64,000 nt of DNA from JALHNI01 sp044226365. GTDB lineage: Bacteria > Acidobacteriota > Terriglobia > Bryobacterales > Bryobacteraceae. Made by a program: the position numbers and the translations under genes. How positions within the stretch are numbered: position 1 is the first letter of the stretch; each line of letters starts with the position of its first letter. The stretch covers positions 1 through 64,000 of the forward strand of contig JBGAHE010000027.1 in the NCBI GenBank assembly GCA_044226365.1, read 5' to 3'. The notes below the pieces were generated by a model. That model had not been told where the DNA came from. It was given only the letters and a program-made list of their open reading frames with translations, and made no database searches. Positions 1-9,066 of this stretch are shown here, piece by piece.

Positions 1-1578
1 GATCCAGTCGAGTTGGCGGCCCACCATCTGATCGCGGCGGTAGCCGGTGATTAACTCCGCGGTGCGGTTCCAGGAGAGCACGCGGTTGTCGGCATCGAGC
101 GAGTAAATCGCGTCGGAGGCGTTTTCGAAGAGGTCGCCGAAGCGCTTTTCGAGCAGGGCTTCCTTCTCGAGCTGGATGCGAATCTGGGTCGTCTTCTGGC
201 GGACTTGGCGCCGCAGGATAAATGCGGCCGCGCCGCCAATCAGGATGCAGCCGATCAGGAGCCCGAGGAAGGCGCGCGCGCCGCTCGAGCTCAGCAGAGG
301 CGGCCCCTGCACGACCGCGATGTCGCTTTTCTCGCGTACCAGCAGGCGCAGATAGCGGCGGCTGACAATGGAGCCGGCATCGCTCAAGGCGACGCCGGTC
401 AGCTTCAGGATGCTGCCGGGTTCGAGGTTCAGAGGTTCGGGCGTGCGCCACTCGGCGACCGCGATCTGGCGCGCGGGGACCCCGCCGATGTCGAGCGTCA
501 GGAACCAGGTGTCGTAGCGGCGCGAGAGGTCGAGGAGGCGGGTCTCCACCTGGATGAGTTCGCCATTGCGGCCGCCGGCCAGGAGGCGCTTCCAATCGAT
601 GGGGCGCGGTTTGGGAGCGGGTCCGGGGCCCACCCAACGGCAGAGGGCGCGATCGAGCCGGGGAACCGGTGACGGGCTGACGGGATAGCCCACCACTTCG
701 AGGCGATCGCCGAGTTTGACGTCGATGAGCTGGGCGGTGCGAACCAGCAGGCCGGCGTCATCGCCGACTAAATAAAAGGCTTCGCCGGGTTCGACGGCAG
801 CGACGACGCCGGCGACGTGGACAGGGCCAAGTTCCATGCCGCCGTTGCGGAAGCGCAGAATGCGGTTGAGCGGCGTGAGCGGGTCGGCGAAGCGGGTTTC
901 GTGGGGCGGTCCGCGGAGAATGGTGACGTCGGCGGCGGTGCGGGCGATCAGGCGCGAGCTCTCGTGGCGGCCGTCGGGTCCGAAGCGGACGGCGGAAACT
1001 CCGGTGACTTCGACTTCGGCGTCGACGAGGCGATGGATTTCGTGGGCGTCGCCGGGTGCTTTGACGAGGAGGAAGTTTTGGCCGTCGGTGATGCGGAAGA
1101 ACAGGTGCCACCCGCCGGTGGCCTCATTGCGGCGACTGCGTTCGAAATCGACGACGTGGCCTCGGACTTTGATGAGGCGGGAATCGACACCGCCGCTGCT
1201 GGCCTCGGCCATGGTGACCGAGCGGGGGGAGAGGGAGGAAAGGCCGAGATGCTGGACGGATTCGGCGACGACGTCCGGAGCAAAGCCATCGAGCGTTACC
1301 TTGCCCACGACTTCCACCTGCTGGCCGGTGCGGATTTTGGTCTTCGTGTAGCCGGGCCGCACGTAGACGGCCCCACTGCTATCTTCAAGAAACCAATCGC
1401 CGTTTTCGGGTTGAAAGAGCGAGACGGAGCCACGGAGGCGAACCGCCGAATTCTGGACAAGGTTCTCGCGCGTGAGCCGATGAATGTCGGCAATGGGCCG
1501 GATCTGCTGCGCAGCCAGCCGAGGCGCGGCGTGAAGCAGCGCCACGGCCGAGATTGCCAGGATTCTTGCGCACTTCAT
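1..1578 (-). CDS. Sensor histidine kinase, N-terminal part (PAS), cut by window edge
   Basis: Partial gene running off the left edge: 526 residues are visible and no stop is reached. The ATG at 1578 opens a signal peptide (about residues 1-22). A long extracytoplasmic part follows (about 25-430) in which beta-rich segments resembling tandem OB-fold domains recur (for example around LRGSVSLFQPENGDWFLEDS and KVRGHVVDFE). One membrane span lies at about 434-455, then a charged coiled linker (456-479), then the start of a PAS domain (from RFGDLFENASDAIYSLD at 479). The arrangement is that of a membrane sensor whose kinase domains lie outside the window; the kinase assignment is therefore inferred from the TM-linker-PAS order. 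Several open frames on both strands in this stretch are GC-driven shadows. Confidence 0.8.
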   Translation of the reverse strand, partial: MKCARILAISAVALLHAAPRLAAQQIRPIADIHRLTRENLVQNSAVRLRGSVSLFQPENGDWFLEDSSGAVYVRPGYTKTKIRTGQQVEVVGKVTLDGFAPDVVAESVQHLGLSSLSPRSVTMAEASSGGVDSRLIKVRGHVVDFERSRRNEATGGWHLFFRITDGQNFLLVKAPGDAHEIHRLVDAEVEVTGVSAVRFGPDGRHESSRLIARTAADVTILRGPPHETRFADPLTPLNRILRFRNGGMELGPVHVAGVVAAVEPGEAFYLVGDDAGLLVRTAQLIDVKLGDRLEVVGYPVSPSPVPRLDRALCRWVGPGPAPKPRPIDWKRLLAGGRNGELIQVETRLLDLSRRYDTWFLTLDIGGVPARQIAVAEWRTPEPLNLEPGSILKLTGVALSDAGSIVSRRYLRLLVREKSDIAVVQGPPLLSSSGARAFLGLLIGCILIGGAAAFILRRQVRQKTTQIRIQLEKEALLEKRFGDLFENASDAIYSLDADNRVLSWNRTAELITGYRRDQMVGRQLDWI

Positions 1579-1625
1579 CTCGTCTAAACAACTATCGGCG
1601 AGCGAAGTTCACCACAAGAGTGGTG

Positions 1626-3128
1626 TTACACCGCGATCTGTGGACGGCCAGGTTCCGGCCAATCCAGGTGGAAGAACTTGCCGCGCGGCTGATCGGTGCG
1701 TTCGTAGGTGTGCGCCCCGAAGTAGTCGCGTTGAGCTTGCAGGAGGTTCGCCGGGAGCGAAGCCGAGCGGTAGCCGTCATAGTAGGCCAGGGCCGAGCTA
1801 AAGGTGGGAACCGGAACGCCGGCCAGAGTGGCTTCGGCGATCACCCGGCGCCAGTTGCCCTGGGTCCGCTGGATTTCGCTGTTGAAGAATTCGTCGAGCA
1901 GGAGGTTGGCGAGCTTCGCGTCGCGGGCGAACGCTTCGGTGATCTTCTGCAGGAAGCGGGCGCGGATGATGCAGCCGCCGCGCCAGATCTGGGCGATTTC
2001 GCCGAAGTTGAGCGTCCAGTTGTATTCCTTCTGCGCTTCGCGCATCAGTTGGAAGCCCTGGGCGTACGAGCAGATCTTCGAGCAGTAAAGGGCATCGTGG
2101 ATCGCGGCGATCATGGACTTCTTGTCGCCCGTGAACGTCTGGCCGGGGCCCACCAGTTTGGTGGCGGCGTAGACGCGCTCATCTTTGACGGCAGAGAGGC
2201 AGCGGGCGAAAACGGCCTCGGCGACGGTGGGCGCGGGCACGCCCATGTCGAGGGCGTTGACCGAAGTCCACTTGCCGGTGCCTTTTTGACCGGCGGTGTC
2301 GAGGACGATGTCGACGAAGGGGCCACCGGCCATCGGGTCCTTCTGGCGCAGGATGTCGGCGGTGATTTCGATGAGGAACGAATCGAGCACGCCGGTGTTC
2401 CATTCGGCGAAGACGTCACCGATTTCGGTGGCGGACATGCCGAGGAGGTTCTTCATGATGGCGTAGGCTTCGCAGATCATCTGCATGTCGCCGTACTCGA
2501 TGCCGTTGTGGACCATCTTGACGTAGTGGCCGGCGCCGTTGGGTCCGATGTAGGTGGAACAGGGGACGCCGCCCTGGATGGGCTTGCCAGGGGTAGCGCC
2601 CTCGAGGGGCTTGCCGGACTGGGCGTCGACTTTGGCGGCGATCGCCGACCAGATGGGTTCAATCTCTTTATAGGCGGCGGCGTCGCCACCGGGCATGAGT
2701 GACGGGCCGAAGCGGGCGCCTTCTTCACCGCCGGAGACGCCGGAGCCGATGAAGCGGAAGCCCTTGGCGGCGAGGTCCTTTTCACGGCGGATGGTGTCGG
2801 TCCAGAGGGCGTTGCCGCCGTCGATGACGATGTCGCCCTGATCGAGGTGAGGCAGCAGACCGTCAATCACGGCGTCGGTGGGCCCGCCGGCCTTCACCAG
2901 GATGATGATTTTGCGGGGCTTTTTGAGGGAGGCGACGAAGGCTTCGACCGTGTGCTGGCCGGCGAGACCGCCGGGCGTATTCGGGTTTTCGGCGACGAAC
3001 TTGTCCGTGGTCGCCGTGGTGCGGTTGTAAACGGAGATGCGGAATCCGTGGTCGGCGACATTGAGGGCGAGATTTTGCCCCATGACGGCAAGGCCGACGA
3101 GTCCGATATCAGAAAGCTGTTCACTCAT
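1626..3128 (-). CDS. gnd: 6-phosphogluconate dehydrogenase, decarboxylating
   Basis: Oxidises and decarboxylates 6-phosphogluconate to ribulose 5-phosphate with NADP+, in the cytosolic oxidative pentose phosphate pathway. The 500-residue protein has the N-terminal dinucleotide fold (GLAVMGQN, residues 12-19), the substrate loop SGVSGGEEGARFGPSLMPGG, the catalytic Lys/Asn segment GHYVKMVHNGIEYGDMQ, and the C-terminal family signature around GQKGTGKWTSVNALDMG. Length is slightly above the usual 470-480. It is a single gene with no pathway partner next to it; the adjacent genes on both sides are secreted or membrane proteins. Confidence 0.96.
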   Translation of the reverse strand: MSEQLSDIGLVGLAVMGQNLALNVADHGFRISVYNRTTATTDKFVAENPNTPGGLAGQHTVEAFVASLKKPRKIIILVKAGGPTDAVIDGLLPHLDQGDIVIDGGNALWTDTIRREKDLAAKGFRFIGSGVSGGEEGARFGPSLMPGGDAAAYKEIEPIWSAIAAKVDAQSGKPLEGATPGKPIQGGVPCSTYIGPNGAGHYVKMVHNGIEYGDMQMICEAYAIMKNLLGMSATEIGDVFAEWNTGVLDSFLIEITADILRQKDPMAGGPFVDIVLDTAGQKGTGKWTSVNALDMGVPAPTVAEAVFARCLSAVKDERVYAATKLVGPGQTFTGDKKSMIAAIHDALYCSKICSYAQGFQLMREAQKEYNWTLNFGEIAQIWRGGCIIRARFLQKITEAFARDAKLANLLLDEFFNSEIQRTQGNWRRVIAEATLAGVPVPTFSSALAYYDGYRSASLPANLLQAQRDYFGAHTYERTDQPRGKFFHLDWPEPGRPQIAV

Positions 3129-3193
3129 GTGGCTAACATTTTCTCACGCCGAAACCGGAGCCGCTTCCCTGCCGTCAACTCAATTGAGAAACT

Positions 3194-4168
3194 ATGCGTA
3201 TGCGTATCCTGGCTGCCTTTTGTCTGAGCGTCGGCCTGCTGATGGCCGATAAAGCGAACCCGAGTCAGGCGGAGATCGACGAGATCATCAAGAAGTTCTC
3301 CGCTAAGGAAAGTGAATTCTCCGCGGCGCGAGCCGCGTACACGTACCGCCAATCGGCCAAACTGCAGGAGATGGGCACGCCGGGTGGCAAGTGGGAAGAG
3401 GTCTCCGACATCGTCTTTACGGGCGATGGCAAGCGTGAAGAGAAGGTGGTGCGGGCGCCCGTGCAGACGCTGCGCAACATCATCATGACGCCGGAAGACA
3501 TTCAGGACATGCGGAACACGCAGCCGTTTGTGCTGACCTCCACCGAGGTGGATCAATACTGGGTGCGCTACCTGGGCCGCGAGAAGGTGGACGAACTGGA
3601 CACCTATGTTTTTGCCGTCAAGCCGAAGAAGCTCGAACAGGGCAAGCGTTATTTTTCGGGCATGATCTACGTCGACGATCAGGATTTGCAGATCGTGAAG
3701 AGCTACGGGCGCGGCGTGGGTATTGCGAAGAATCAGCAGTTCCCGAAGTTCGAGACGTTCCGCGAGCAGATCGACGGCAAGTACTGGTTCCCGACGTACA
3801 CGGTGTCGAACGACACGCTGAATTTCGACACCGGTCCGGTGCCGATCAAGATGACCGTGAAGTACGAGAACTACAAGCGATTCCAGGCGGAATCGACGAT
3901 CAAGTTCGGCGATGTGGTGGAACTGCCGCCGGGTGCTCCCGGTGCCACTCCGGGCGCGACGACCCCGGGCGCGACGGCTCCGGGAGCGACTACGCCGCCG
4001 CCGTCGTCCTCGGACGCGGACTTGCCGCCGCACATGCGGCAGAAGTCGAAGACGGGTTCGACGACCGGTAGCACGAGCTCGACGACCGCCGCTCCGCCGC
4101 CGCCCCCGGCTTCCACCGGTCCGGAACTGGCGCCGCTGTATCGACCGACCACCAAGAAAAAGAAGTAA
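3194..4168 (+). CDS. Secreted LolA-like/outer-membrane-lipoprotein-sorting-like protein with Pro/Thr-rich tail
   Basis: 324 residues. A signal peptide is seen at about 1-18 (cleavage near LLMADKA). The body (about 25-235) is beta-rich and tracks a reported value through an enzyme-free fold (YFSGMIYVDDQDLQIVKSYG, GKYWFPTYT), which resembles the LolA/LppX-type half-barrel proteins common in Acidobacteria; this is family resemblance, not a proven function. The tail is low complexity: repeats of PGAT/PGATT at about 241-262, then Ser/Thr/Pro-rich sequence, ending in a basic KKKK. Two ATGs six bases apart (3194, 3200) could start it. A DinB gene follows 5 bp downstream and is probably co-transcribed. 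Confidence 0.6.
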   Translation: MRMRILAAFCLSVGLLMADKANPSQAEIDEIIKKFSAKESEFSAARAAYTYRQSAKLQEMGTPGGKWEEVSDIVFTGDGKREEKVVRAPVQTLRNIIMTPEDIQDMRNTQPFVLTSTEVDQYWVRYLGREKVDELDTYVFAVKPKKLEQGKRYFSGMIYVDDQDLQIVKSYGRGVGIAKNQQFPKFETFREQIDGKYWFPTYTVSNDTLNFDTGPVPIKMTVKYENYKRFQAESTIKFGDVVELPPGAPGATPGATTPGATAPGATTPPPSSSDADLPPHMRQKSKTGSTTGSTSSTTAAPPPPPASTGPELAPLYRPTTKKKK

Positions 4169-4173
4169 ACACC

Positions 4174-4698
4174 ATGCGTTATCTGGCTGTTACCCTCTGG
4201 ATGGGTACGCTCTGCGCGCAGACGCTACCGCCCGGTTTGGGTGGCGGCTACCAGGGTGAACTCGAGCATCTGAGCCGTCAGGTGCTGCAACTCGCCGAAG
4301 CCGTGCCGGAGGCGAAATACTCCTGGCGGCCGGCGCCGGGTGTGATGTCGGTGGCCGAAGTTTACACGCATCTTTACGTGGCGAACTACGAGCTGCTCGA
4401 TCAGGTGGGGCGGAAGCCGCCGCCGGATCTGGGCGTGAAACCCAAAACCAAGGCCGAGATCCAGCGCTGGTTGAAGGATTCGTTTGTCGCGGTGAAGACG
4501 GCCTACCAGGCCACCACGCCTGAGCAAATGAAGCGGCCGGTGAAGTTCTGGGGTACGGTCGATTCCAAGGTGGAAAACGTCTACCTGCGTATTCTGGCGC
4601 ACATCGCCGAGCACATGGGCCAATCGATCGCCTACGCGCGGATGAACGGGATTGTGCCGCCGTGGAGCCCGCAGGCGCCGCGCAAGGCGGACGACTAA
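4174..4698 (+). CDS. Secreted DinB-family protein
   Basis: 174 residues with a four-helix DinB/YfiT-like fold. Putative metal-binding histidines are seen in EVYTHLYVANYE and in the HIAEHMGQS helix near the C terminus. Unlike typical cytosolic DinB proteins it begins with a signal-peptide-like segment (about residues 1-16, ending CAQ), so it is probably periplasmic. It lies 5 bp after the LolA-like gene in the same direction. DinB-like proteins include thiol-dependent S-transferases and many members without known function, so no reaction is assigned. Confidence 0.75.
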   Translation: MRYLAVTLWMGTLCAQTLPPGLGGGYQGELEHLSRQVLQLAEAVPEAKYSWRPAPGVMSVAEVYTHLYVANYELLDQVGRKPPPDLGVKPKTKAEIQRWLKDSFVAVKTAYQATTPEQMKRPVKFWGTVDSKVENVYLRILAHIAEHMGQSIAYARMNGIVPPWSPQAPRKADD

Positions 4699-4742
4699 AT
4701 CGCCCTGGTACCCGACGGAGGCTAGTTCCATCGGGGTGCGCT

Positions 4743-4751
4743 TGCTACACT
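4743..4751 (+). promoter_or_regulatory. Candidate extended -10 promoter of purQ
   Basis: TGCTACACT is an extended -10 element (TGn plus TAnnnT) 28 bp before the purQ ATG. No convincing -35 was seen, which is usual for extended -10 promoters. The same TGC-TAnACT arrangement recurs before the cobalamin riboswitch (58699-58707). Confidence 0.4.
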
Positions 4752-4779
4752 GAAAGCTCCGGTCCCCTTTCACCCAACT

Positions 4780-5457
4780 ATGCGCTTTGGTGTTGTTGTT
4801 TTTCCCGGCTCCAACTGTGACCATGACGCCTGGTACGCGGCCTCCGCGAACCTGGGCCAGCAAGCTGAATTCATCTGGCATGACGAGCATTCGCTCGGCA
4901 ATGTCGACGCAGTGATTCTGCCGGGAGGCTTCTCCTACGGCGATTATCTCCGCTGCGGCGCCATTGCGAAGTTTTCGCCCGTGATGCAGGCCGTAAAGGA
5001 GTTTGCCAAGGCCGGTGGGCCGGTGGCGGGCTTCTGCAACGGCTTCCAGATCCTGGTGGAAAGCGGGCTGCTGCCCGGCGCCTTGTTGCGTAACGCGGGC
5101 ATGAAGTTCGTCTGCGCGCAACCCGAGCTGATTGTGGAGACGACGAATTCGCCGTTTACCTCCCAGGCAGTAAAAGGGCAGCGGCTGCGGCTGCCGGTGG
5201 CGCACGGAGAGGGCAACTACACCGCCGACGAACGGACGCTCGATCAACTCGAAGCCGAAGATCGCGTCGTGGTGCGTTACGCCGACGACATCAACGGTTC
5301 GGCGCGGCGCATCGCGGGCATCCTGAATGCGGAGCGCAACGTCATGGGCATGATGCCGCATCCGGAACGAGCGTGCGATCCGCTGATGGGTTCGGTGGAC
5401 GGACGCGTAATTTTTGAGTCGCTCCTGGCTTCCGCCAAGGTGAGCGTCGCGGCATGA
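4780..5457 (+). CDS. purQ: Phosphoribosylformylglycinamidine synthase, glutaminase subunit
   Basis: Supplies ammonia from glutamine to PurL for the FGAR to FGAM step of purine synthesis. Class I glutamine amidotransferase of 225 residues: nucleophile Cys86 in GPVAGFCNGFQ, His194 and Glu196 in MMPHPERACDP, and the PGGFSYGDYLRCGA strand-loop. The stop overlaps the purL start (ATGA), indicating translational coupling. It heads a purQ-purL-purF operon. Confidence 0.97.
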   Translation: MRFGVVVFPGSNCDHDAWYAASANLGQQAEFIWHDEHSLGNVDAVILPGGFSYGDYLRCGAIAKFSPVMQAVKEFAKAGGPVAGFCNGFQILVESGLLPGALLRNAGMKFVCAQPELIVETTNSPFTSQAVKGQRLRLPVAHGEGNYTADERTLDQLEAEDRVVVRYADDINGSARRIAGILNAERNVMGMMPHPERACDPLMGSVDGRVIFESLLASAKVSVAA

Positions 5458-7658
5458 ACTTCTCACCCGAAGTCCTCGCCACGCACCGCATCAACAACGA
5501 AGAGTACCAGCGCATCATCGGGATTTTGGGCCGTGAGCCTAACCTGACGGAACTGGGTATCTTCAGCGTCATGTGGAGCGAACACTGCTCCTACAAAAGC
5601 TCCAAGATTCATCTGAAGAAGCTGCCCACCGAAAGCTCGCGCGTGCTGCAGGGCCCGGGCGAAAACGCCGGCGTCATCGACATCGGCGACGGTTGGGCGA
5701 TCGCTTTCAAGATTGAGTCGCACAATCACCCGTCGTTTATCGAGCCTTTCCAGGGCGCGGCCACCGGTGTGGGCGGCATTCTGCGCGACATCTTTACGAT
5801 GGGCGCGCGGCCGATCGCGGTGATGGATGCGATCCGCTTCGGACGGCTGGATGACCCCAAGACGGGGGCGCGCAACCGGCGCATCGTCGAAGGCGTCGTC
5901 AGCGGTATTGCGCACTACGGAAACTGCTTCGGCGTGCCGACCGTGGGTGGCGAAACCGTCTTCGAGAGCTGTTACGACGGCAACCCGCTGGTGAACGTCT
6001 TCGCGCTCGGCGTGTTCCGGCACGACGAAGTGTTCTACGGCCGCGCCACCGGTGTCGGCAATCCCGTGATTTACGTGGGCGCGCGAACGGGCCGCGACGG
6101 CGTACACGGCGCGACGATGGCTTCGGGCGAATTTACCGAAGAGAGCAAGCACAAGCGTCCGAACGTGCAGGTGGGCGACCCCTTTATGGAGAAGCTGCTG
6201 CTCGAGGCGTGTCTGGAAGCGATGAAGACCGGCGCGATTGTCGGCATCCAGGATATGGGTGCGGCCGGCCTGACGTCATCGAGCTGCGAAATGGGCAGCC
6301 GCGCGGGCACGGGCGTGGAGATCGACCTGGACCTGGTGCCGCAGCGCGAGACGGGTCTGACGGCGTACGAAATGATGCTGTCGGAATCGCAGGAGCGCAT
6401 GCTGCTGGTGGCCGAGAAGGGCCGCGAGGACGAAGTTTACGCAGTCTTCAAGAAGTGGGGCTTAGAAGCCTGCCAGATCGGTACGGTGAAGGGCGACGGC
6501 CTGTTGCGGGTGAAGCACAAGGGGCAGGTGGTGGCGGAAATTCCGAATCAGCCGCTGGCCGACAACGCTCCGCTCTACGACCGTCCGCATAACGTCCCCT
6601 CTTATCGCACCGCCCCGCTCGAAGGGCCGGTGTTTACTTCGCAGGATCTGCTGGGCGACCTCAAGAAACTGCTGGGAAGCGCCGATCTGTGTTCAAAACA
6701 ATGGATTTGGGGGCAGTACGACTATCAGGTGCGTACCAACACCCTCACCATTCCCGAGAGAACCGAAGCCGCGATCGTGCGCATCAAAGAAACAGGGACG
6801 AGTGTGGCCATGTCGCTGGACGGCAATGGCCGCTATTGTTATCTCGACCCATACGAGGGCACGATGCTGGTGGTGGCGGAGTGTTGCCGCAATCTGTCCA
6901 CCGTGGGCGCGCTGCCGGTGGCGGCAACCAATAACCTCAATTTCGGTAATCCGGAGCGTCCGGAAATCATGCGCCAGCTGGTGGATTCGCTGCGCGGCAT
7001 GGGCGACGCCTGCCGGGCGTTTGAGACGCCGATCACGGGCGGCAATGCGAGCTTGTACAACGAGACGCTGGGCGAAGGCATCTTCCCCACGCCGGTGATG
7101 GGCATTGTAGGCGTGCTGCCGACGGCGCCGCCGCCGCCGGTGCGGTTCCACAAGGCCGGGCTCGAGGTCGTGCTGCTGGGTGGCCTGGGCTCGAGCGATC
7201 ATCAGCGCTTTGGCGGTACGCAATACGCCAAGGTGGTGTTGGACACGCTGTGGGGGCTGCCGCCGGCGTTGAACGTCGAGTTCGAAAAGCGCGTGCAGGC
7301 GGCGATTCGCGAGATCGTGCAGGCCGGGCTGGCGGAGTCCGCCCATGACCTGGGCGACGGCGGCCTGGGCGTGGCGTTAGCCGAGGCGAGTTTTGGCGGC
7401 GTCGGCGCTCGCGTGAAGCTGGAAACGCCGTTAACGCCAGAGTTTGCTTTGTTCCATGAGGGCCCCAGCCGTATTCTGGTCTCGACGGCGAAAGTGGCTG
7501 AGGTCGCCGCGATTGCGGCGAAGTATGATGTACCCGCTGTCCGTCTCGGGGAAACCGTAGCGGATCGTCTGGCGGTTGAAGGCTTCTTCGACTGCGAAAT
7601 TGATGAGCTGAACCGAACCTGGCGCAACGCCTTCGAGGAGATGCTGCATGCTGGATAA
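5454..7658 (+). CDS. purL: Phosphoribosylformylglycinamidine synthase, synthetase subunit (small type)
   Basis: ATP-dependent amination of FGAR to FGAM. 734 residues, the short PurL form that works with separate PurQ and PurS subunits. The conserved His44 lies in MWSEHCSYKSSK, followed by GPGENAGVIDIGDG, the metal/ATP segment SHNHPSFIEPFQGAATGVGG, and a second half with TGGNASLYNE and AHDLGDGGLGVALAEASF. It overlaps purQ by 4 nt and purF by 11 nt. No purS reading frame is seen beside it, so PurS must be encoded elsewhere. Confidence 0.97.
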   Translation: MNFSPEVLATHRINNEEYQRIIGILGREPNLTELGIFSVMWSEHCSYKSSKIHLKKLPTESSRVLQGPGENAGVIDIGDGWAIAFKIESHNHPSFIEPFQGAATGVGGILRDIFTMGARPIAVMDAIRFGRLDDPKTGARNRRIVEGVVSGIAHYGNCFGVPTVGGETVFESCYDGNPLVNVFALGVFRHDEVFYGRATGVGNPVIYVGARTGRDGVHGATMASGEFTEESKHKRPNVQVGDPFMEKLLLEACLEAMKTGAIVGIQDMGAAGLTSSSCEMGSRAGTGVEIDLDLVPQRETGLTAYEMMLSESQERMLLVAEKGREDEVYAVFKKWGLEACQIGTVKGDGLLRVKHKGQVVAEIPNQPLADNAPLYDRPHNVPSYRTAPLEGPVFTSQDLLGDLKKLLGSADLCSKQWIWGQYDYQVRTNTLTIPERTEAAIVRIKETGTSVAMSLDGNGRYCYLDPYEGTMLVVAECCRNLSTVGALPVAATNNLNFGNPERPEIMRQLVDSLRGMGDACRAFETPITGGNASLYNETLGEGIFPTPVMGIVGVLPTAPPPPVRFHKAGLEVVLLGGLGSSDHQRFGGTQYAKVVLDTLWGLPPALNVEFEKRVQAAIREIVQAGLAESAHDLGDGGLGVALAEASFGGVGARVKLETPLTPEFALFHEGPSRILVSTAKVAEVAAIAAKYDVPAVRLGETVADRLAVEGFFDCEIDELNRTWRNAFEEMLHAG

Positions 7659-9066
7659 GTTTAAGGACGAGTGCGGGGTCTTCGCCATTTATGGCCACCC
7701 CGAAGCCGCGCAACGGACGTATCTGGGCCTGTATGCTTTGCAGCATCGCGGTCAGGAATCGGCCGGCATCGCCGCCGCCAACGGGGGCGAGATCGTCTGC
7801 AAGAAGAGCATGGGCGAGGTGAACGAAATTTTCACCCCCAACGTGCTGAGCCAATTGCCCGGGTCCATTGCGATCGGGCATACGCGCTATTCGACGGCCG
7901 GTGACACCGTGCTGCTGAACGCGCAGCCCTTTAACGTGATCTGCAACAAAGGGCCGATCGCGGTGGCCCATAACGGCAACATCACGAACGCGGCGGAACT
8001 GCGCCGGAGTCTCGAAGCGGATGGTTCGATCTTCCAGGCGACCTCCGACACCGAAGTCATTTTGCACCTTGTCGCGCGTTCGCGCGAGAAGACCATAGCC
8101 GGCGCGCTGCGCGAGGCCTTACTGGCGCTCGAAGGCGCGTTCTCGCTGGTGATGCTCGCGGGCGACCGGACGATCGTGGCGCGCGATCCCAACGGCTTCC
8201 GGCCGCTGGCCATGGGCCAAATGGAACTCGAAGACGGAACCATCTCCTACGTCTTCGCCTCGGAGACCTGCGCTTTCGACATTATCGGCGCCACCTACGT
8301 CAGCGACGTGGAGCCCGGCGAGATGGTGACGGTAGGCCCGGAAGGCGTGCGCCGCGAGCGGTTTGCGCCGATGCGGGACCACTCCTACTGCGTCTTCGAG
8401 CACGTCTATTTCGCCCGTCCGGACTCGATGGTCTTCGGCCGTCCGGTGGCGCAAAGCCGCGAAGAGATGGGCCGCGAACTTGCCCGGCGTTGCCCCGCGC
8501 CGGCCGATGTCGTGGTGCCGGTGCCGGACTCGGGCGTCTCCGCCGCCATCGGTTACGCGGCGGAAGCGGGCTTGCCCTTCCGGCAAGCGCTGATTCGCAA
8601 CCACTACGTGGGGCGGACGTTCATCGAGCCGTCGCAATCGATTCGCGATCTGAGCGTGAAGCTCAAGCTGAACCCGGTGCGGCATCTGCTCGAAGGCAAG
8701 AGCGTGGTGCTGATCGACGATTCCATCGTGCGTGGCACGACGTCGCGCAAGATTGTCCGCATGGTGCGCGAAGCCGGGGCGCGTGAAGTGCACATGCGCA
8801 TTTCGTGCCCGCCGACGATTTCACCGTGCTTCTACGGCGTCGATACGCCGAACAAAGGCGATCTGATTGCCGCCAACAGCAGCGTGGAAGACATCCGGAA
8901 GTTTATTCAGGCCGATTCGCTCGCGTATCTGCCGTTGGGTTCGCTCCGCGAATCGGTCGACGACAAGAACCTCGACTACTGCTATGCCTGCTACACCGGG
9001 AACTACCCCACGCAATTGGTGAACATCGAGGAGTTAATGACCTCGAAGCCCAAGCGCGGTAAGTAG
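7648..9066 (+). CDS. purF: Amidophosphoribosyltransferase
   Basis: First committed enzyme of purine synthesis: PRPP plus glutamine to 5-phosphoribosylamine. 472 residues. The N-terminal nucleophile Cys9 would be exposed after removal of an 8-residue propeptide (MLDKFKDE before CGVFAIYG), as in the Bacillus-type enzyme. The PRPP loop is VVLIDDSIVRGTTSRK. Cysteines in DHSYCVF, RISCPPT and DYCYACYTGNYP match the positions that hold the [4Fe-4S] cluster of Bacillus-type PurF. The stop overlaps the next start by one base (TAGTG). Confidence 0.97.
   Translation: MLDKFKDECGVFAIYGHPEAAQRTYLGLYALQHRGQESAGIAAANGGEIVCKKSMGEVNEIFTPNVLSQLPGSIAIGHTRYSTAGDTVLLNAQPFNVICNKGPIAVAHNGNITNAAELRRSLEADGSIFQATSDTEVILHLVARSREKTIAGALREALLALEGAFSLVMLAGDRTIVARDPNGFRPLAMGQMELEDGTISYVFASETCAFDIIGATYVSDVEPGEMVTVGPEGVRRERFAPMRDHSYCVFEHVYFARPDSMVFGRPVAQSREEMGRELARRCPAPADVVVPVPDSGVSAAIGYAAEAGLPFRQALIRNHYVGRTFIEPSQSIRDLSVKLKLNPVRHLLEGKSVVLIDDSIVRGTTSRKIVRMVREAGAREVHMRISCPPTISPCFYGVDTPNKGDLIAANSSVEDIRKFIQADSLAYLPLGSLRESVDDKNLDYCYACYTGNYPTQLVNIEELMTSKPKRGK

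Noticed and set aside
4225..5466. Long open frame of about 413 codons on the minus strand
   Set aside because: Antisense to the DinB and purQ genes; composition is Arg/His-rich and typical of GC-driven shadows.
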